Shown here: in pieces, positions 5,544-12,906 of the stretch | How positions within the stretch are numbered: the first letter of the stretch is position 1 | Layout: every line of letters begins with the position of its first letter | NCBI GenBank assembly: GCA_024225875.1 | Contig: JAAEMD010000333.1 | Coordinates: 1-12,906 of the forward strand | Length of the DNA: 12,906 nt | Direction of reading: 5' to 3' | Source of the DNA: a bacterium | Lineage (GTDB): Bacteria; Margulisbacteria; Marinamargulisbacteria; JAAEMD01 | Notes under the pieces: generated by a model | Database searches by the model: none | Seen by the model: the letters and a program-made list of their open reading frames with translations, nothing else | Told to the model about the DNA's origin: nothing | Program-made: the position numbers and the translations under genes

Positions 5544-7057
5544 TATTTACTATAGCCTGGCGAAACATATTCAGACACAAAGGTAAGACATTAATTATAG
5601 GAACAATACTCTTTCTTGGCTCTTTAATTATGACTATAGGTAACGGTATAATTTCCGGCCTTGATAAGGGGCTGGAAAATAATATTGTAAAAAGCTTTAC
5701 AGGTGAAATTTTACTTATATCAGAAGAGCAGCTGAGCGATTCAATTTTGTTAAGCTCTACAGGCCAGACAGCAGAGCCGATAAATAACTACCTGGAGATA
5801 GAAAAAGTTTTGAAGGGAGTTTCCTTTATAGATTCATTTCTGCCTGGAGGTATCGGGTATGTATGGGTACTAAATGAATCTGGTCAACCTATAGATCAGT
5901 ATATTTTAGGTATAGATTTTAATAAATATTATAATTTTTTTGACAGGTCTATGGAGGTGCTGGAAGGAAGATTTATGGAGCCTGGAGAGAAAGGGGTTCT
6001 GGTTTCCACAACTATGAGGAAGTGGCTGTATGATTTTTGCGGGTACTGGCCTGTGCCAAAAGGTACAGAGCTGGTAGAAGAAAATTTAAATGATAAGGCA
6101 AGGCTTGATAAAGATAACCTGGATTTAAGAGAAGAGCTTGTTTATATGGGGTTAAGTCGTAAAAACTCTACGCTTGATGTTCTATGTGAAGTTAAAGGAA
6201 TCATTCGTTTCAAAGCATTAAATAGTCTTCTGGGGTTTTACAGCCTGGTTGATATCGAATCTTTCAGGGAGTGTATGGGTTATTTTACTGCCCAGGATGC
6301 AGAAAGTAACATATCAAATGAATACCATAATCTATTGTCATTAGAAGATGAAAAAATATCGAATATTTTTGATGAGCAGCTTTCTGAAATTGATAATAAC
6401 GAAACGATCAATTTTGATCAATCCTTGTTTAAGCGGAAAGAAAAAGTAAAAAAAACTCTTGATCTGGACGCTGGTGTTTATAATATGGTCTATATTAAAT
6501 TAAAGCCTGATCAGGATATTAAAGATGCTTTAAATAAGCTGAATATATTATTAAAGGACAATAACCTTGCTGTTCGTGCAGTGCCCTGGAATAAAGCTGT
6601 TGGTATGCTGGGTCAGATAGCGATGATAATGAAGGGCGCTCTGTTCTTGTTTGTCGCCTTTATTTTTTTTGTGGCTGTTATAATAATAATGAATACGCTT
6701 AGTATGGCTGCTATGGAACGGGTTTCCGAAATCGGTATGATGAGAGCTGTTGGTGCTGGAAAATGGTTTGTGTCCAGGATGTTTCTGGCAGAAACATTTG
6801 TTCAATCTGCAACCTTTGGGGGGCTTGGTATTTTTGTTGGTATTGTTGTAATAAACATACTTGCCAGTTTGAAATTGACAACGAAAAATGAGATATTGCA
6901 GATCTTTTATGGGGGCGATATCTTTCATCCTGTACTGGATTCAGGAGATATTTTTTTATGTATTATTCAACTGGCATTTGTTACTTTTATAGCAGTTATA
7001 TATCCGATCATAGTTGCCAGACGTATTTCAGCACTTGATGCTATAGCGAGAGATTAA
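5534..7057 (+). CDS. LolC/LolE-like FtsX-family ABC permease (first subunit)
   Basis: Inner-membrane permease of the MacB/LolCE fold: one N-terminal membrane segment (about residues 19-41), a large periplasmic domain (about 45-360), then three membrane segments (about 365-390, 420-445 and 474-493). The cytoplasmic coupling loop between the second and third is ERVSEIGMMRAVGA (395-408), the FtsX-domain hallmark that contacts the ATPase. The length of 507 aa is longer than classical LolC or LolE (about 400 aa), the extra being in the periplasmic domain, which has an acidic and basic low-complexity part near 260-310. ATG at 5534 overlaps lolD by ten bases, and the stop is two bases before the next permease. 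It probably forms a heterodimer with that product. Confidence 0.85.
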   Translation: MPVVFTIAWRNIFRHKGKTLIIGTILFLGSLIMTIGNGIISGLDKGLENNIVKSFTGEILLISEEQLSDSILLSSTGQTAEPINNYLEIEKVLKGVSFIDSFLPGGIGYVWVLNESGQPIDQYILGIDFNKYYNFFDRSMEVLEGRFMEPGEKGVLVSTTMRKWLYDFCGYWPVPKGTELVEENLNDKARLDKDNLDLREELVYMGLSRKNSTLDVLCEVKGIIRFKALNSLLGFYSLVDIESFRECMGYFTAQDAESNISNEYHNLLSLEDEKISNIFDEQLSEIDNNETINFDQSLFKRKEKVKKTLDLDAGVYNMVYIKLKPDQDIKDALNKLNILLKDNNLAVRAVPWNKAVGMLGQIAMIMKGALFLFVAFIFFVAVIIIMNTLSMAAMERVSEIGMMRAVGAGKWFVSRMFLAETFVQSATFGGLGIFVGIVVINILASLKLTTKNEILQIFYGGDIFHPVLDSGDIFLCIIQLAFVTFIAVIYPIIVARRISALDAIARD

Positions 7058-7059
7058 AT

Positions 7060-8781
7060 ATGAAGCTTATATTTTTAATCAGTTTTAGAAATTTAATTCG
7101 TCAGAAGAGAAGAAATATTCAACTTGGTATAGCTATAGCTTTCGGTATTGTGATTCTAACTATAGCAAACGCTTTTTCCAAAGGTATTACGGATAATCTT
7201 TTAAACAGGCTTATTGTTTTTACGTCAGGGCATATGAAAATAAGTATGATAGAGTCTGGCCGGGTTATGAATCCGATTATCAGGGACAGGGCGTATGTTT
7301 TAAAAACCATTAAATCAACAGTTACAGGTATCAGTAATATAGAAGAAGACCTTGGTGCTTTCGGCAGGATGATAGGTAATGGTAAAGGGGATTATGTATT
7401 TTTAGCTGGTGTAAAGTTAAATGATGAGTTTAAGAGCTATTTTAGAGCTTTGGAAGGCAGCTATGAAAACTATGATAAAGGAGCCTGTAACCCTGTAATA
7501 ATATCAGAGCAGAAAGCTAAATATTTGAATGTAAAAATCGGTGATCAGGTTAGAATGCGTTTTGATAATGTAAATGGCCAGAAACAAACAGCAATTTTTA
7601 CTGTTAAAGTTATTATTAAGAGCCAGAATATATTTATGGATTATGCAGTATTTACTCCATTTAAGAATTTGAAACAGTTGATGGGCTATAAAAAGTTTGA
7701 AACAGCTGCTCTGAAAATAATACTGGACGATCCCCGAACTGCTGCTGAAAAAGCAGATTTGCTTCACAAAGCACTTGAGCCGGACAAAGCCTGTATATGG
7801 AGTAAAACAGACAAATACAGTAATAACCTGTTGCTGGTTCCATTTATTAAAGGTGTTTCTTTAAATGCAGCAGGATCTTTAATAAAGATGCCGGCTGATA
7901 CTGAATGGGACTCAGATACCAAAGGTGCAGTTATAAGTTCTGTTCTGGCAGATAAACTGAAACTTGGAGTGGGCGATAGAATAAAATTCAAGTATAAACA
8001 GCGATATTTTTCAGGACTGCATCATGCTGATGTTAAGATATCTGCTATAGCTTTATTCAATAAAAAAATATCGCCAGATACTGTTTTTGTAAGTAATGAA
8101 TCGTTTTTCAGAATATATAACTATTTTCTACCGGAAGATAAGGTCAGGTTAGAAGATTACATACAGGCTGATCACAAAGATCCTGTATGGGATATGATAG
8201 CTTCAGAATGGCATCTGTTAAAAAGGACTCGTAATACAGATGATTTTGCAAAAAAGTTTAAGGATCTTATGAGAGATAAAAAGTATCAGCCCAGTATGGA
8301 TATTGCTACAATGTATGAAACAGCCAGTGAGATAATAAAGATGGAATATGTGTTTAACCTTGTTACTTTTTTAGCAGCATCGGTTATTTTCTTTATCATA
8401 ATGATTGGAGTTTTGAACTCTTTAAGAATGACTGTTCGTGAAAGAACCAGGGAAATAGGTACTGTGCGCTCAATTGGGATGAGGCGTTCAGATGTAAAAA
8501 AGGTATTTATGATGGAAACATTTCTTTTGACTGTATTAAGCTGGCTGGCAGGTTTGATTATATCTTTAATAGTTATGAAACTGTTAACATTGATTCATTT
8601 TAGTTATGATAACCCGTTAAATATGCTGATGGTTGATCGTAGATTATATTTTGTTCCAACGTTGTGGAGTGTTTTCAGGAATTTAATAATAGTATTTGCC
8701 TTTTCTATGGCTACTGCCTTCTTTCCTTCCAGTAAAGCGGCCAGTTTAAAGCCGTCAGAAGCGCTACGGCATACTACATAA
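7060..8781 (+). CDS. LolC/LolE-like FtsX-family ABC permease (second subunit)
   Basis: Second FtsX-type permease with the same plan: a membrane segment at about residues 20-40, a periplasmic domain of nearly 390 residues, and three C-terminal segments at about 430-452, 486-509 and 535-556. The coupling loop reads RERTREIGTVRSIGMR (460-475). At 573 aa it is unusually large for LolC/E. Starting two bases after the previous stop and seven bases before the next gene, it belongs to the same transcript. The two permeases share the domain plan but differ clearly in sequence, as expected for a LolC/LolE-like heterodimer. The enlarged periplasmic domains may mean a cargo other than ordinary lipoproteins; that is inference. 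Confidence 0.85.
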   Translation: MKLIFLISFRNLIRQKRRNIQLGIAIAFGIVILTIANAFSKGITDNLLNRLIVFTSGHMKISMIESGRVMNPIIRDRAYVLKTIKSTVTGISNIEEDLGAFGRMIGNGKGDYVFLAGVKLNDEFKSYFRALEGSYENYDKGACNPVIISEQKAKYLNVKIGDQVRMRFDNVNGQKQTAIFTVKVIIKSQNIFMDYAVFTPFKNLKQLMGYKKFETAALKIILDDPRTAAEKADLLHKALEPDKACIWSKTDKYSNNLLLVPFIKGVSLNAAGSLIKMPADTEWDSDTKGAVISSVLADKLKLGVGDRIKFKYKQRYFSGLHHADVKISAIALFNKKISPDTVFVSNESFFRIYNYFLPEDKVRLEDYIQADHKDPVWDMIASEWHLLKRTRNTDDFAKKFKDLMRDKKYQPSMDIATMYETASEIIKMEYVFNLVTFLAASVIFFIIMIGVLNSLRMTVRERTREIGTVRSIGMRRSDVKKVFMMETFLLTVLSWLAGLIISLIVMKLLTLIHFSYDNPLNMLMVDRRLYFVPTLWSVFRNLIIVFAFSMATAFFPSSKAASLKPSEALRHTT

Positions 8782-8788
8782 GGATGGG

Positions 8789-9574
8789 GTGTTTATTAAA
8801 ATGAAAAAAAATAGTTGCTTTGTCTTTGTTGTTTTAATACTTGTTAAGCTCGCAGTTCCGTTACAGGCAAATGTTAAGGTAATAGATGTTTTGAAGCGTC
8901 TGGATAAGCTGCAGAATCTGGGAGAAGATATAACAGCCAGAGTTGATATTGTTCAACGGGATGTTGACCAGGGAACAAAGGTTATGGAATGTATTTATTA
9001 TGGACGTGATATTAGTGACCTTTTTCTGATTGTAATGACAAAGCCGGAATCAGAAAAGGGTAATGGTTATTTGAAGTCCGGAAATAACTTCTGGATGTAT
9101 CGCCGAAATACCAGAACATTTCAACATATAAGCAGAGATGAAAGTATTGCAGGTACTGATGCCAATGCTGGAGACTTTGAAAAATCTAAATATGCAGAAT
9201 ATTATGAAAGTGTAAAAGATGATTCAGGCAGAGAAATTGTTATAGAGACTATGTTGGGTAAAATACCTGTATACAGGATCGAGATACTTGCAAAGATACC
9301 TGATATAGATTATCCCAGAAAGATTATATGGGTCAGAAAAGATAATCATCTTCCATTAAAAGAACAAAGCTTTTCTTTGTCCGGAACATTAATGTACAGC
9401 CATTATTTTTTAAAATACTCTAAAGTAAATAACAAGTATATCAGTATTAAACAACTGGTTATAGATGAATTTGAAAAAGGTAATAAAACCCTTTGGGAGA
9501 TTAAGGATATATCTGTTGCTGAATTAAGTAATAATAAATTTACCAAAGCTTATCTGGAGAATCTTAGTAAGTGA
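8789..9574 (+). CDS. Outer membrane lipoprotein-sorting protein, LolA-like
   Basis: Secreted periplasmic carrier resembling the LolA-like outer membrane lipoprotein-sorting family often paired with lipid-exporting permeases. The signal peptide runs from MKKNSC through a hydrophobic core to VPLQA, with probable cleavage after Ala27. The family signature is visible: GNGYLKSGNNFWMYRRNT (91-108), then FQHISRDES and GTDANAGDFEKSKY (122-135). This corresponds to the G-x-G-Y-L...W-x-Y-x-P...R-I-S...G-x-D-F-x-x-x-D pattern. The length of 261 aa is normal. The start is ambiguous: GTG at 8789 follows AAGGATG at good spacing, while ATG at 8801 (codon 5) gives a more classical MKK signal peptide but lacks a good Shine-Dalgarno. 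Both give a signal peptide. It overlaps the next gene by GTGA. Confidence 0.82.
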   Translation: MFIKMKKNSCFVFVVLILVKLAVPLQANVKVIDVLKRLDKLQNLGEDITARVDIVQRDVDQGTKVMECIYYGRDISDLFLIVMTKPESEKGNGYLKSGNNFWMYRRNTRTFQHISRDESIAGTDANAGDFEKSKYAEYYESVKDDSGREIVIETMLGKIPVYRIEILAKIPDIDYPRKIIWVRKDNHLPLKEQSFSLSGTLMYSHYFLKYSKVNNKYISIKQLVIDEFEKGNKTLWEIKDISVAELSNNKFTKAYLENLSK

Positions 9575-10878
9575 TATTCAGGGTCGCTGCTTATATTGCT
9601 TTTGTTTTTTTAATTTCAGCACGGATGTCAGCAGCACAGCCTTTGGATATTCTAGAAAAAGATATTGATGAGTCATCGTTATTTGATACTGAAATTATTG
9701 TTGATGTACCTGATGATTCCAGTGATGACTTGATTAACATATATACTGAAAAGAAATCGGTTAATTTTACAGGGCAGTTTAGATTTGATTCTCTTTATTT
9801 AATTAATAGAGGCTGGCTTCAGGGAAAAAAGAGATGGGGCTCGAATCGAATATATAATTATACTGATGGTGATCTTTTTCTTGATGTCAGGTTGAAAAAA
9901 GGGATCAAGGCTTTTTTTGATATTGGAATTATAAATACATCATCTTCCATATCTACATCTAACACAATGACTTCTGCTGTTGATATAAAAGAATTGTTTG
10001 TGGATTTTAACATTGACAGAAAAGCTTATTTTAGAGCAGGCAAGCAGTTCTTAAAGTGGGGCAGGACATATTTCTGGAATCCAACTGATTTTGTTAATGT
10101 AGAAAAGCAGAACTTTCTTGATATGAAATATATTCGTAGCGGGATATATGGGGTAAGAGCCCACTTTCCTGTTGGCATGGAACAGAACCTTTATATGTTT
10201 TTAAATACATCAAATGCTGATGATATTGATCAGTTTTCAATTGTAACAAGGTTTGAGTTTCTGGCTGGCCGTTCTGAAATCGGGATTATTATGTGGAATA
10301 AATATAAAGAAAATTCAGTTTTTGGTGCGGACTTTTCAACTAATTTTATGGGGCTTGATCTTAATGGTGAACTGGCATTTTCTTATGGCTCTATAAAAGA
10401 GAGGATGATCGAAAAAAATAATCAGCTGACAAAAGAAAAAATATCAGGTAAATGGGTACCCAGGGCTACTATAGGATTGAGTAAAACATTAAACTGGGAA
10501 AGAGCAGACAGGATATCTCTGTACTACGAGCTTTTTTATAATGGAGAAGGGTATAAACAAAAATATTTTGGAGATAATTTAAAAATAGATTATTTGATGC
10601 AGAATAATTTATATGAAATGAATTATTATGCAATACTTTACCACTCCTTTTTTCTATCAGTTAATGAATTCCCTTTTCACTCCACTGATTTTAAAATAAA
10701 CTCAATTCAAAACCTTATTGATTATTCCGGGATACTTTTTACAGGATTAACTTACAAAGTTACTGAAGGTTTTATGGTTTCTACAGACCTTGTTTTGTAT
10801 TTTGGAGATGATAACACAGAATATCTTTATGATGATAGTGGTGCGCAGCTAAGAATGCTTGCAATGATTTATTTTTAG
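9571..10878 (+). CDS. Predicted outer-membrane beta-barrel protein
   Basis: A signal peptide (residues 1 to about 22, ending MSAAQ) is followed by a short acidic linker (26-55) and then alternating, aromatic-rich segments typical of amphipathic beta strands. These include FTGQFRFDSLYL (66-77), GDLFLDVRLKKGIKAFFDIG (100-119) and KAYFRAGKQFLKWGRTYFW (151-169). The protein ends LRMLAMIYF, and a C-terminal Phe after alternating hydrophobics is the expected signal for BAM-dependent insertion. The block KWGRTYFWNPTDFVN (162-176) recalls DUF1302-like porins, but I cannot assign a named family. The GTG start at 9571 overlaps the upstream stop (GTGA) and has GGAG at 9556-9559. Its place at the end of the Lol-like operon suggests it is the outer-membrane partner or acceptor of the transported substrate. 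Confidence 0.8.
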   Translation: MIFRVAAYIAFVFLISARMSAAQPLDILEKDIDESSLFDTEIIVDVPDDSSDDLINIYTEKKSVNFTGQFRFDSLYLINRGWLQGKKRWGSNRIYNYTDGDLFLDVRLKKGIKAFFDIGIINTSSSISTSNTMTSAVDIKELFVDFNIDRKAYFRAGKQFLKWGRTYFWNPTDFVNVEKQNFLDMKYIRSGIYGVRAHFPVGMEQNLYMFLNTSNADDIDQFSIVTRFEFLAGRSEIGIIMWNKYKENSVFGADFSTNFMGLDLNGELAFSYGSIKERMIEKNNQLTKEKISGKWVPRATIGLSKTLNWERADRISLYYELFYNGEGYKQKYFGDNLKIDYLMQNNLYEMNYYAILYHSFFLSVNEFPFHSTDFKINSIQNLIDYSGILFTGLTYKVTEGFMVSTDLVLYFGDDNTEYLYDDSGAQLRMLAMIYF

Positions 10879-10900
10879 ATAGCTATAATAGTGTGTTCTC

Positions 10901-10926
10901 TTACTTAAAGGTTAAATATTAAGTAA
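10901..10926. other. AT-rich inverted repeat between the barrel gene and the OppC-like gene
   Basis: TTACTTAA (10901-10908) and TTAAGTAA (10919-10926) form an eight-base stem with a ten-base loop, 22 bases after the barrel stop. There is no following T tract on either strand, so it is a poor intrinsic terminator. It could be a weak terminator, an operator or chance. Confidence 0.35.
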
Positions 10927-10961
10927 AATAGTAGTCATGAATTTTTTAAAGCGTAAAACCT

Positions 10962-11771
10962 GTGAATAAGATTATATTAAGAGTTTCTATATTATATTTA
11001 GTGATAATCACAACTATTGCTCTGATTATTCCATTTGTTCCCGGATTTGATCCTGATAGTTTTGATCCGGACATAATAAAAGAGCCTGAACCACCGTCAA
11101 TAAGGCATTTTTTAGGTACAGATGATCTCGGTAGAGATATTCTTCTAAGATGCATTTATGGAGCTAGAGTTTCTTTGAGTGTGGGTATTGTTGCTGTTAG
11201 TATTATGGTTATTGCTGGCATGTCTATCGGACTTTTAGCAGGTTATGCTGGTGGGTGGGTTGATGAGATTATTATGCGTTTAGTAGATATTTTTATTGCT
11301 GTACCTGCTATTTTTTTGATTTTAATCATACAGGTTTTATTAAAACCGAATATATATAATGTAATGGTTGTTATTGGTCTAACCAGCTGGGCAGGGATAT
11401 CAAGGCTTGTCAGGGCAGAAGTTATGAGTATAAAACAGCGGCCTTTTGTATTAGCGGCAAAAGCAAGAGGTATTTATTCTTTCAGACTTGTAATCAAACA
11501 TATTCTTCCCCATACTCTGAATCCTGTTATAGTTGCTTCTATGTTAGGGATCGGGATAGCTATTTTAAGTGAATCTGTCTTGAGTTTTCTGGGGCTGGGG
11601 GTACAGCCTCCACAGGCCTCATGGGGAAATATGCTTGAAAACAGCCTCTCCTTCATGATTGATGCGCCATGGATGGTTTTTGCACCGGGATTTTTTATTA
11701 CAATGACTGTGCTGGCTTTTAATTTTTTAGGGGATGGACTAAGGAATATTTTAGATCCGAAAGAAAATTAG
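10962..11771 (+). CDS. Oligopeptide/dipeptide ABC permease, OppC/DppC type
   Basis: Inner-membrane permease of a peptide- or nickel-type importer. The OppC landmark HFLGTDDLGRDILLRCIYGAR is at residues 49-69. Membrane segments lie near 8-28, 75-97, 110-127, 134-150, 188-210 and 238-258. The coupling loop FVLAAKARG ends with LPH at 162-184, and FLGLGVQPPQASWGNML (209-225) is the usual family tail. At 269 aa it is at the short end because of a minimal N-terminus. The GTG start at 10962 has no convincing Shine-Dalgarno. A short frame from ATG 10937 (MNFLKRKTCE, stop 10967-10969) overlaps it in another phase and resembles a family N-terminus, so a frameshift is possible. No OppB-type partner is adjacent; the next gene abuts directly. 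Confidence 0.88.
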   Translation: MNKIILRVSILYLVIITTIALIIPFVPGFDPDSFDPDIIKEPEPPSIRHFLGTDDLGRDILLRCIYGARVSLSVGIVAVSIMVIAGMSIGLLAGYAGGWVDEIIMRLVDIFIAVPAIFLILIIQVLLKPNIYNVMVVIGLTSWAGISRLVRAEVMSIKQRPFVLAAKARGIYSFRLVIKHILPHTLNPVIVASMLGIGIAILSESVLSFLGLGVQPPQASWGNMLENSLSFMIDAPWMVFAPGFFITMTVLAFNFLGDGLRNILDPKEN

Positions 11772-12725
11772 ATGATGTTAAAAGTAAAGAACTTAAAAAC
11801 CATATTTAAAGTAAAACAAAAGATTATCAGAGCAGTTGATGATGTATCTTTTGTTGTGCCAAAAAACAGGTTTATCGGTCTGGTTGGGGAATCAGGGTCA
11901 GGAAAAAGTGTTACAGCGCTTTCTATTTTGAACTTACTGCCGAATAACGGTTATATTGAGTCAGGAAGTATTTTTTGGGATGGTAAAAATATAAGCTCAA
12001 TGAATAGTAAGGAGATCAGGGATGTTAGAGGAGCAGATATTGCATTAATATTTCAAAACCCTCTTGATTCACTGAACCCTGTTTTTACTATTGGTGATCA
12101 GATGATTGAGACAATAAGGCTTCATTCAAAAGTTGATAAAAAACAAGCCAGGGATCAGACTATAGCCCTTCTTAAAAAAGTAAATATCCCTGACCCTGAT
12201 ATTCGTTTACATGATTACCCGCACCAGTTTTCTATGGGTATGTGTCAAAGAATAATGATTGCGCTTACAGTTTCTATGAAGCCCAGACTATTGATTGCAG
12301 ATGAGCCTACGGCTTCGCTTGATGTTACTATTCAAGCACAAATGTTGAGATTACTTGAGCAGTTACAACATGAATATCAAATGTCAATTTTATTAATATC
12401 TCATGACCTTGGTATTATTGCTCAATACTGTGATTATATTTTAGTTATGTATTTAGGGAGAATTGTAGAAAAAGGATCACCGGAAGATATTTTTTCTAAG
12501 CCCTTACATCCATATACACAGGCACTGATTTCGGCTATACCTGTCCCTGATCCAAAAAAAGGCAAACCTGAGATCCTGTTAACAGGTGATATGCCTGGTG
12601 TAGCAAATTTACCTTCAGGTTGCAGATTTCATCCCAGGTGCTTGAAATCCATGCCTGAATGTTCTAAGTCTGAACCGATCCTTAAGAGTAATGGACGGTC
12701 TGAAGTAGCCTGTTTTTTATATTGA
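11772..12725 (+). CDS. Oligopeptide/dipeptide ABC ATP-binding protein, OppD/DppD type
   Basis: Cytoplasmic ATPase for the preceding permease. Motifs are Walker A GESGSGKS (residues 39-46), Q-loop Gln95 in FQNPLDSLNP, Walker B LLIADE (173-178), D-loop ASLD (181-184) and switch His211. The C-terminal oligopeptide-transporter region carries HPYTQAL (246-252) and four conserved Cys (284, 290, 297, 314) in GCRFHPRC...C...C, a motif reported to hold an iron-sulfur cluster in some DppD proteins. The signature reads FSMGMCQR (153-160) where FSGGM-x-QR is usual, so the first signature Gly is Met155. The length of 317 aa is normal. ATG at 11772 directly follows the permease stop; a second ATG at 11775 is an alternative. 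The usual second ATPase (OppF/DppF) is not found downstream. Confidence 0.9.
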   Translation: MMLKVKNLKTIFKVKQKIIRAVDDVSFVVPKNRFIGLVGESGSGKSVTALSILNLLPNNGYIESGSIFWDGKNISSMNSKEIRDVRGADIALIFQNPLDSLNPVFTIGDQMIETIRLHSKVDKKQARDQTIALLKKVNIPDPDIRLHDYPHQFSMGMCQRIMIALTVSMKPRLLIADEPTASLDVTIQAQMLRLLEQLQHEYQMSILLISHDLGIIAQYCDYILVMYLGRIVEKGSPEDIFSKPLHPYTQALISAIPVPDPKKGKPEILLTGDMPGVANLPSGCRFHPRCLKSMPECSKSEPILKSNGRSEVACFLY

Positions 12726-12772
12726 ATCAATAATATTATTTTTAGAAATTTTCAGCGTTTTAGTAGTATATA

Positions 12773-12791
12773 GGGCTTGCTGACGCAGCCC
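12773..12791. repeat. GC-rich hairpin downstream of the OppD-like gene
   Basis: GGGCTTGCTGACGCAGCCC forms a five-base GGGCT/AGCCC stem around nine bases, or alternatively GCTG-ACG-CAGC. It stands out in AT-rich surroundings. No T tract follows, so it is more REP-like than a standard intrinsic terminator. Upstream, AATAATATTATT (12729-12740) is a perfect AT palindrome just after the stop. Confidence 0.4.
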
Positions 12792-12828
12792 AATCATCAA
12801 AAAAACAAAAGAACTGAGAAAAGAAGAG

Positions 12829-12906
12829 ATGAATAGCATCCAAAAAACACATTCAATTTATCAAGTTAAGTTAAAGCAGCGGCCTTTTTTAAGTTCATTG
12901 CCGATA
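12829..12906 (+). CDS. Possible start of a gene cut by the window edge (unidentified)
   Basis: An ATG at 12829 opens a frame that stays open to the right edge (26 codons, beginning MNSIQKTHS and ending FLSSLPI). A purine-rich stretch, AAAAGAAGAG, lies immediately upstream but too close for a normal Shine-Dalgarno. The frame is also open upstream to 12784. The visible residues do not resemble the start of an OppF-type ATPase, and I do not recognise the family. Confidence 0.25.
   Translation, partial: MNSIQKTHSIYQVKLKQRPFLSSLPI

Noticed and set aside
5126..5578. 150-codon minus-strand ORF inside lolD and the next gene
   Set aside because: It lies antisense to the strongly supported LolD ATPase motifs and has no recognisable protein features; it is a shadow frame. 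The other antisense frames at 6551-6928, 7504-7991, 10946-11155 and 11474-11656 are rejected for the same reason.
10879..10887. ATAGCTATA as an empty or excised MITE site
   Set aside because: The match to the MITE edge is only eight or nine bases in AT-rich sequence, with no target duplication or footprint to support it.
12874..12890. GCAGCGGCCTTTTTT as an intrinsic terminator
   Set aside because: The only pairing is a short AAAG/CTTT stem, and it lies inside the frame that is open to the window edge. The T run alone does not make a terminator.

Overview
The window comes from an AT-rich bacterium with a Gram-negative type envelope. It encodes Lol-type envelope machinery, a periplasmic LolA-like protein with a signal peptide, and a predicted outer-membrane beta-barrel ending in a C-terminal Phe. 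No rRNA or phylogenetic marker is present, so the organism cannot be named. A spirochaete or a deep-branching candidate phylum would fit, but this is a guess.

Layout. (1) Positions 1-2892 hold the two permeases and the ATPase of a carbohydrate (CUT1-type) ABC importer in one tightly coupled operon. Its binding protein is not in the window. (2) Positions 2868-4853 look like an accessory insertion zone. It contains a pair of REP-like palindromes that overlap the end of the ATPase gene, a truncated flavin-reductase-like remnant on the minus strand, three copies (one partial, two complete) of a roughly 117-bp MITE-like inverted-repeat element, and a minus-strand gene of unknown function with an intragenic 84-bp tandem repeat. 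(3) Positions 4854-10878 are a five-gene operon: a LolD-type ATPase, two FtsX/LolC/E-type permeases, a LolA-like outer-membrane lipoprotein-sorting protein, and an outer-membrane beta-barrel protein. Overlapping or nearly touching ends indicate co-transcription. (4) Positions 10962-12725 are an OppC/DppC-type permease and an OppD/DppD-type ATPase, without the OppB permease, second ATPase or binding protein that normally accompany them. (5) The right edge has a GC-rich hairpin and the possible start of another gene.

Working together. Region 3 reads as a trans-envelope path: the ABC complex would extract a lipid or lipoprotein from the inner membrane, the LolA-like protein would carry it across the periplasm, and the barrel would act at the outer membrane. 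This is inferred from family membership and gene order. Regions 1 and 4 are nutrient importers that are incomplete in this window.

The most interesting non-coding signal is the MITE family. Its 27-bp imperfect terminal inverted repeats each place CGGACA exactly 17 bases from a TATA at the element edge, giving an outward-facing promoter-like arrangement at both ends. One such end faces the unknown minus-strand gene and another faces the lolD operon.
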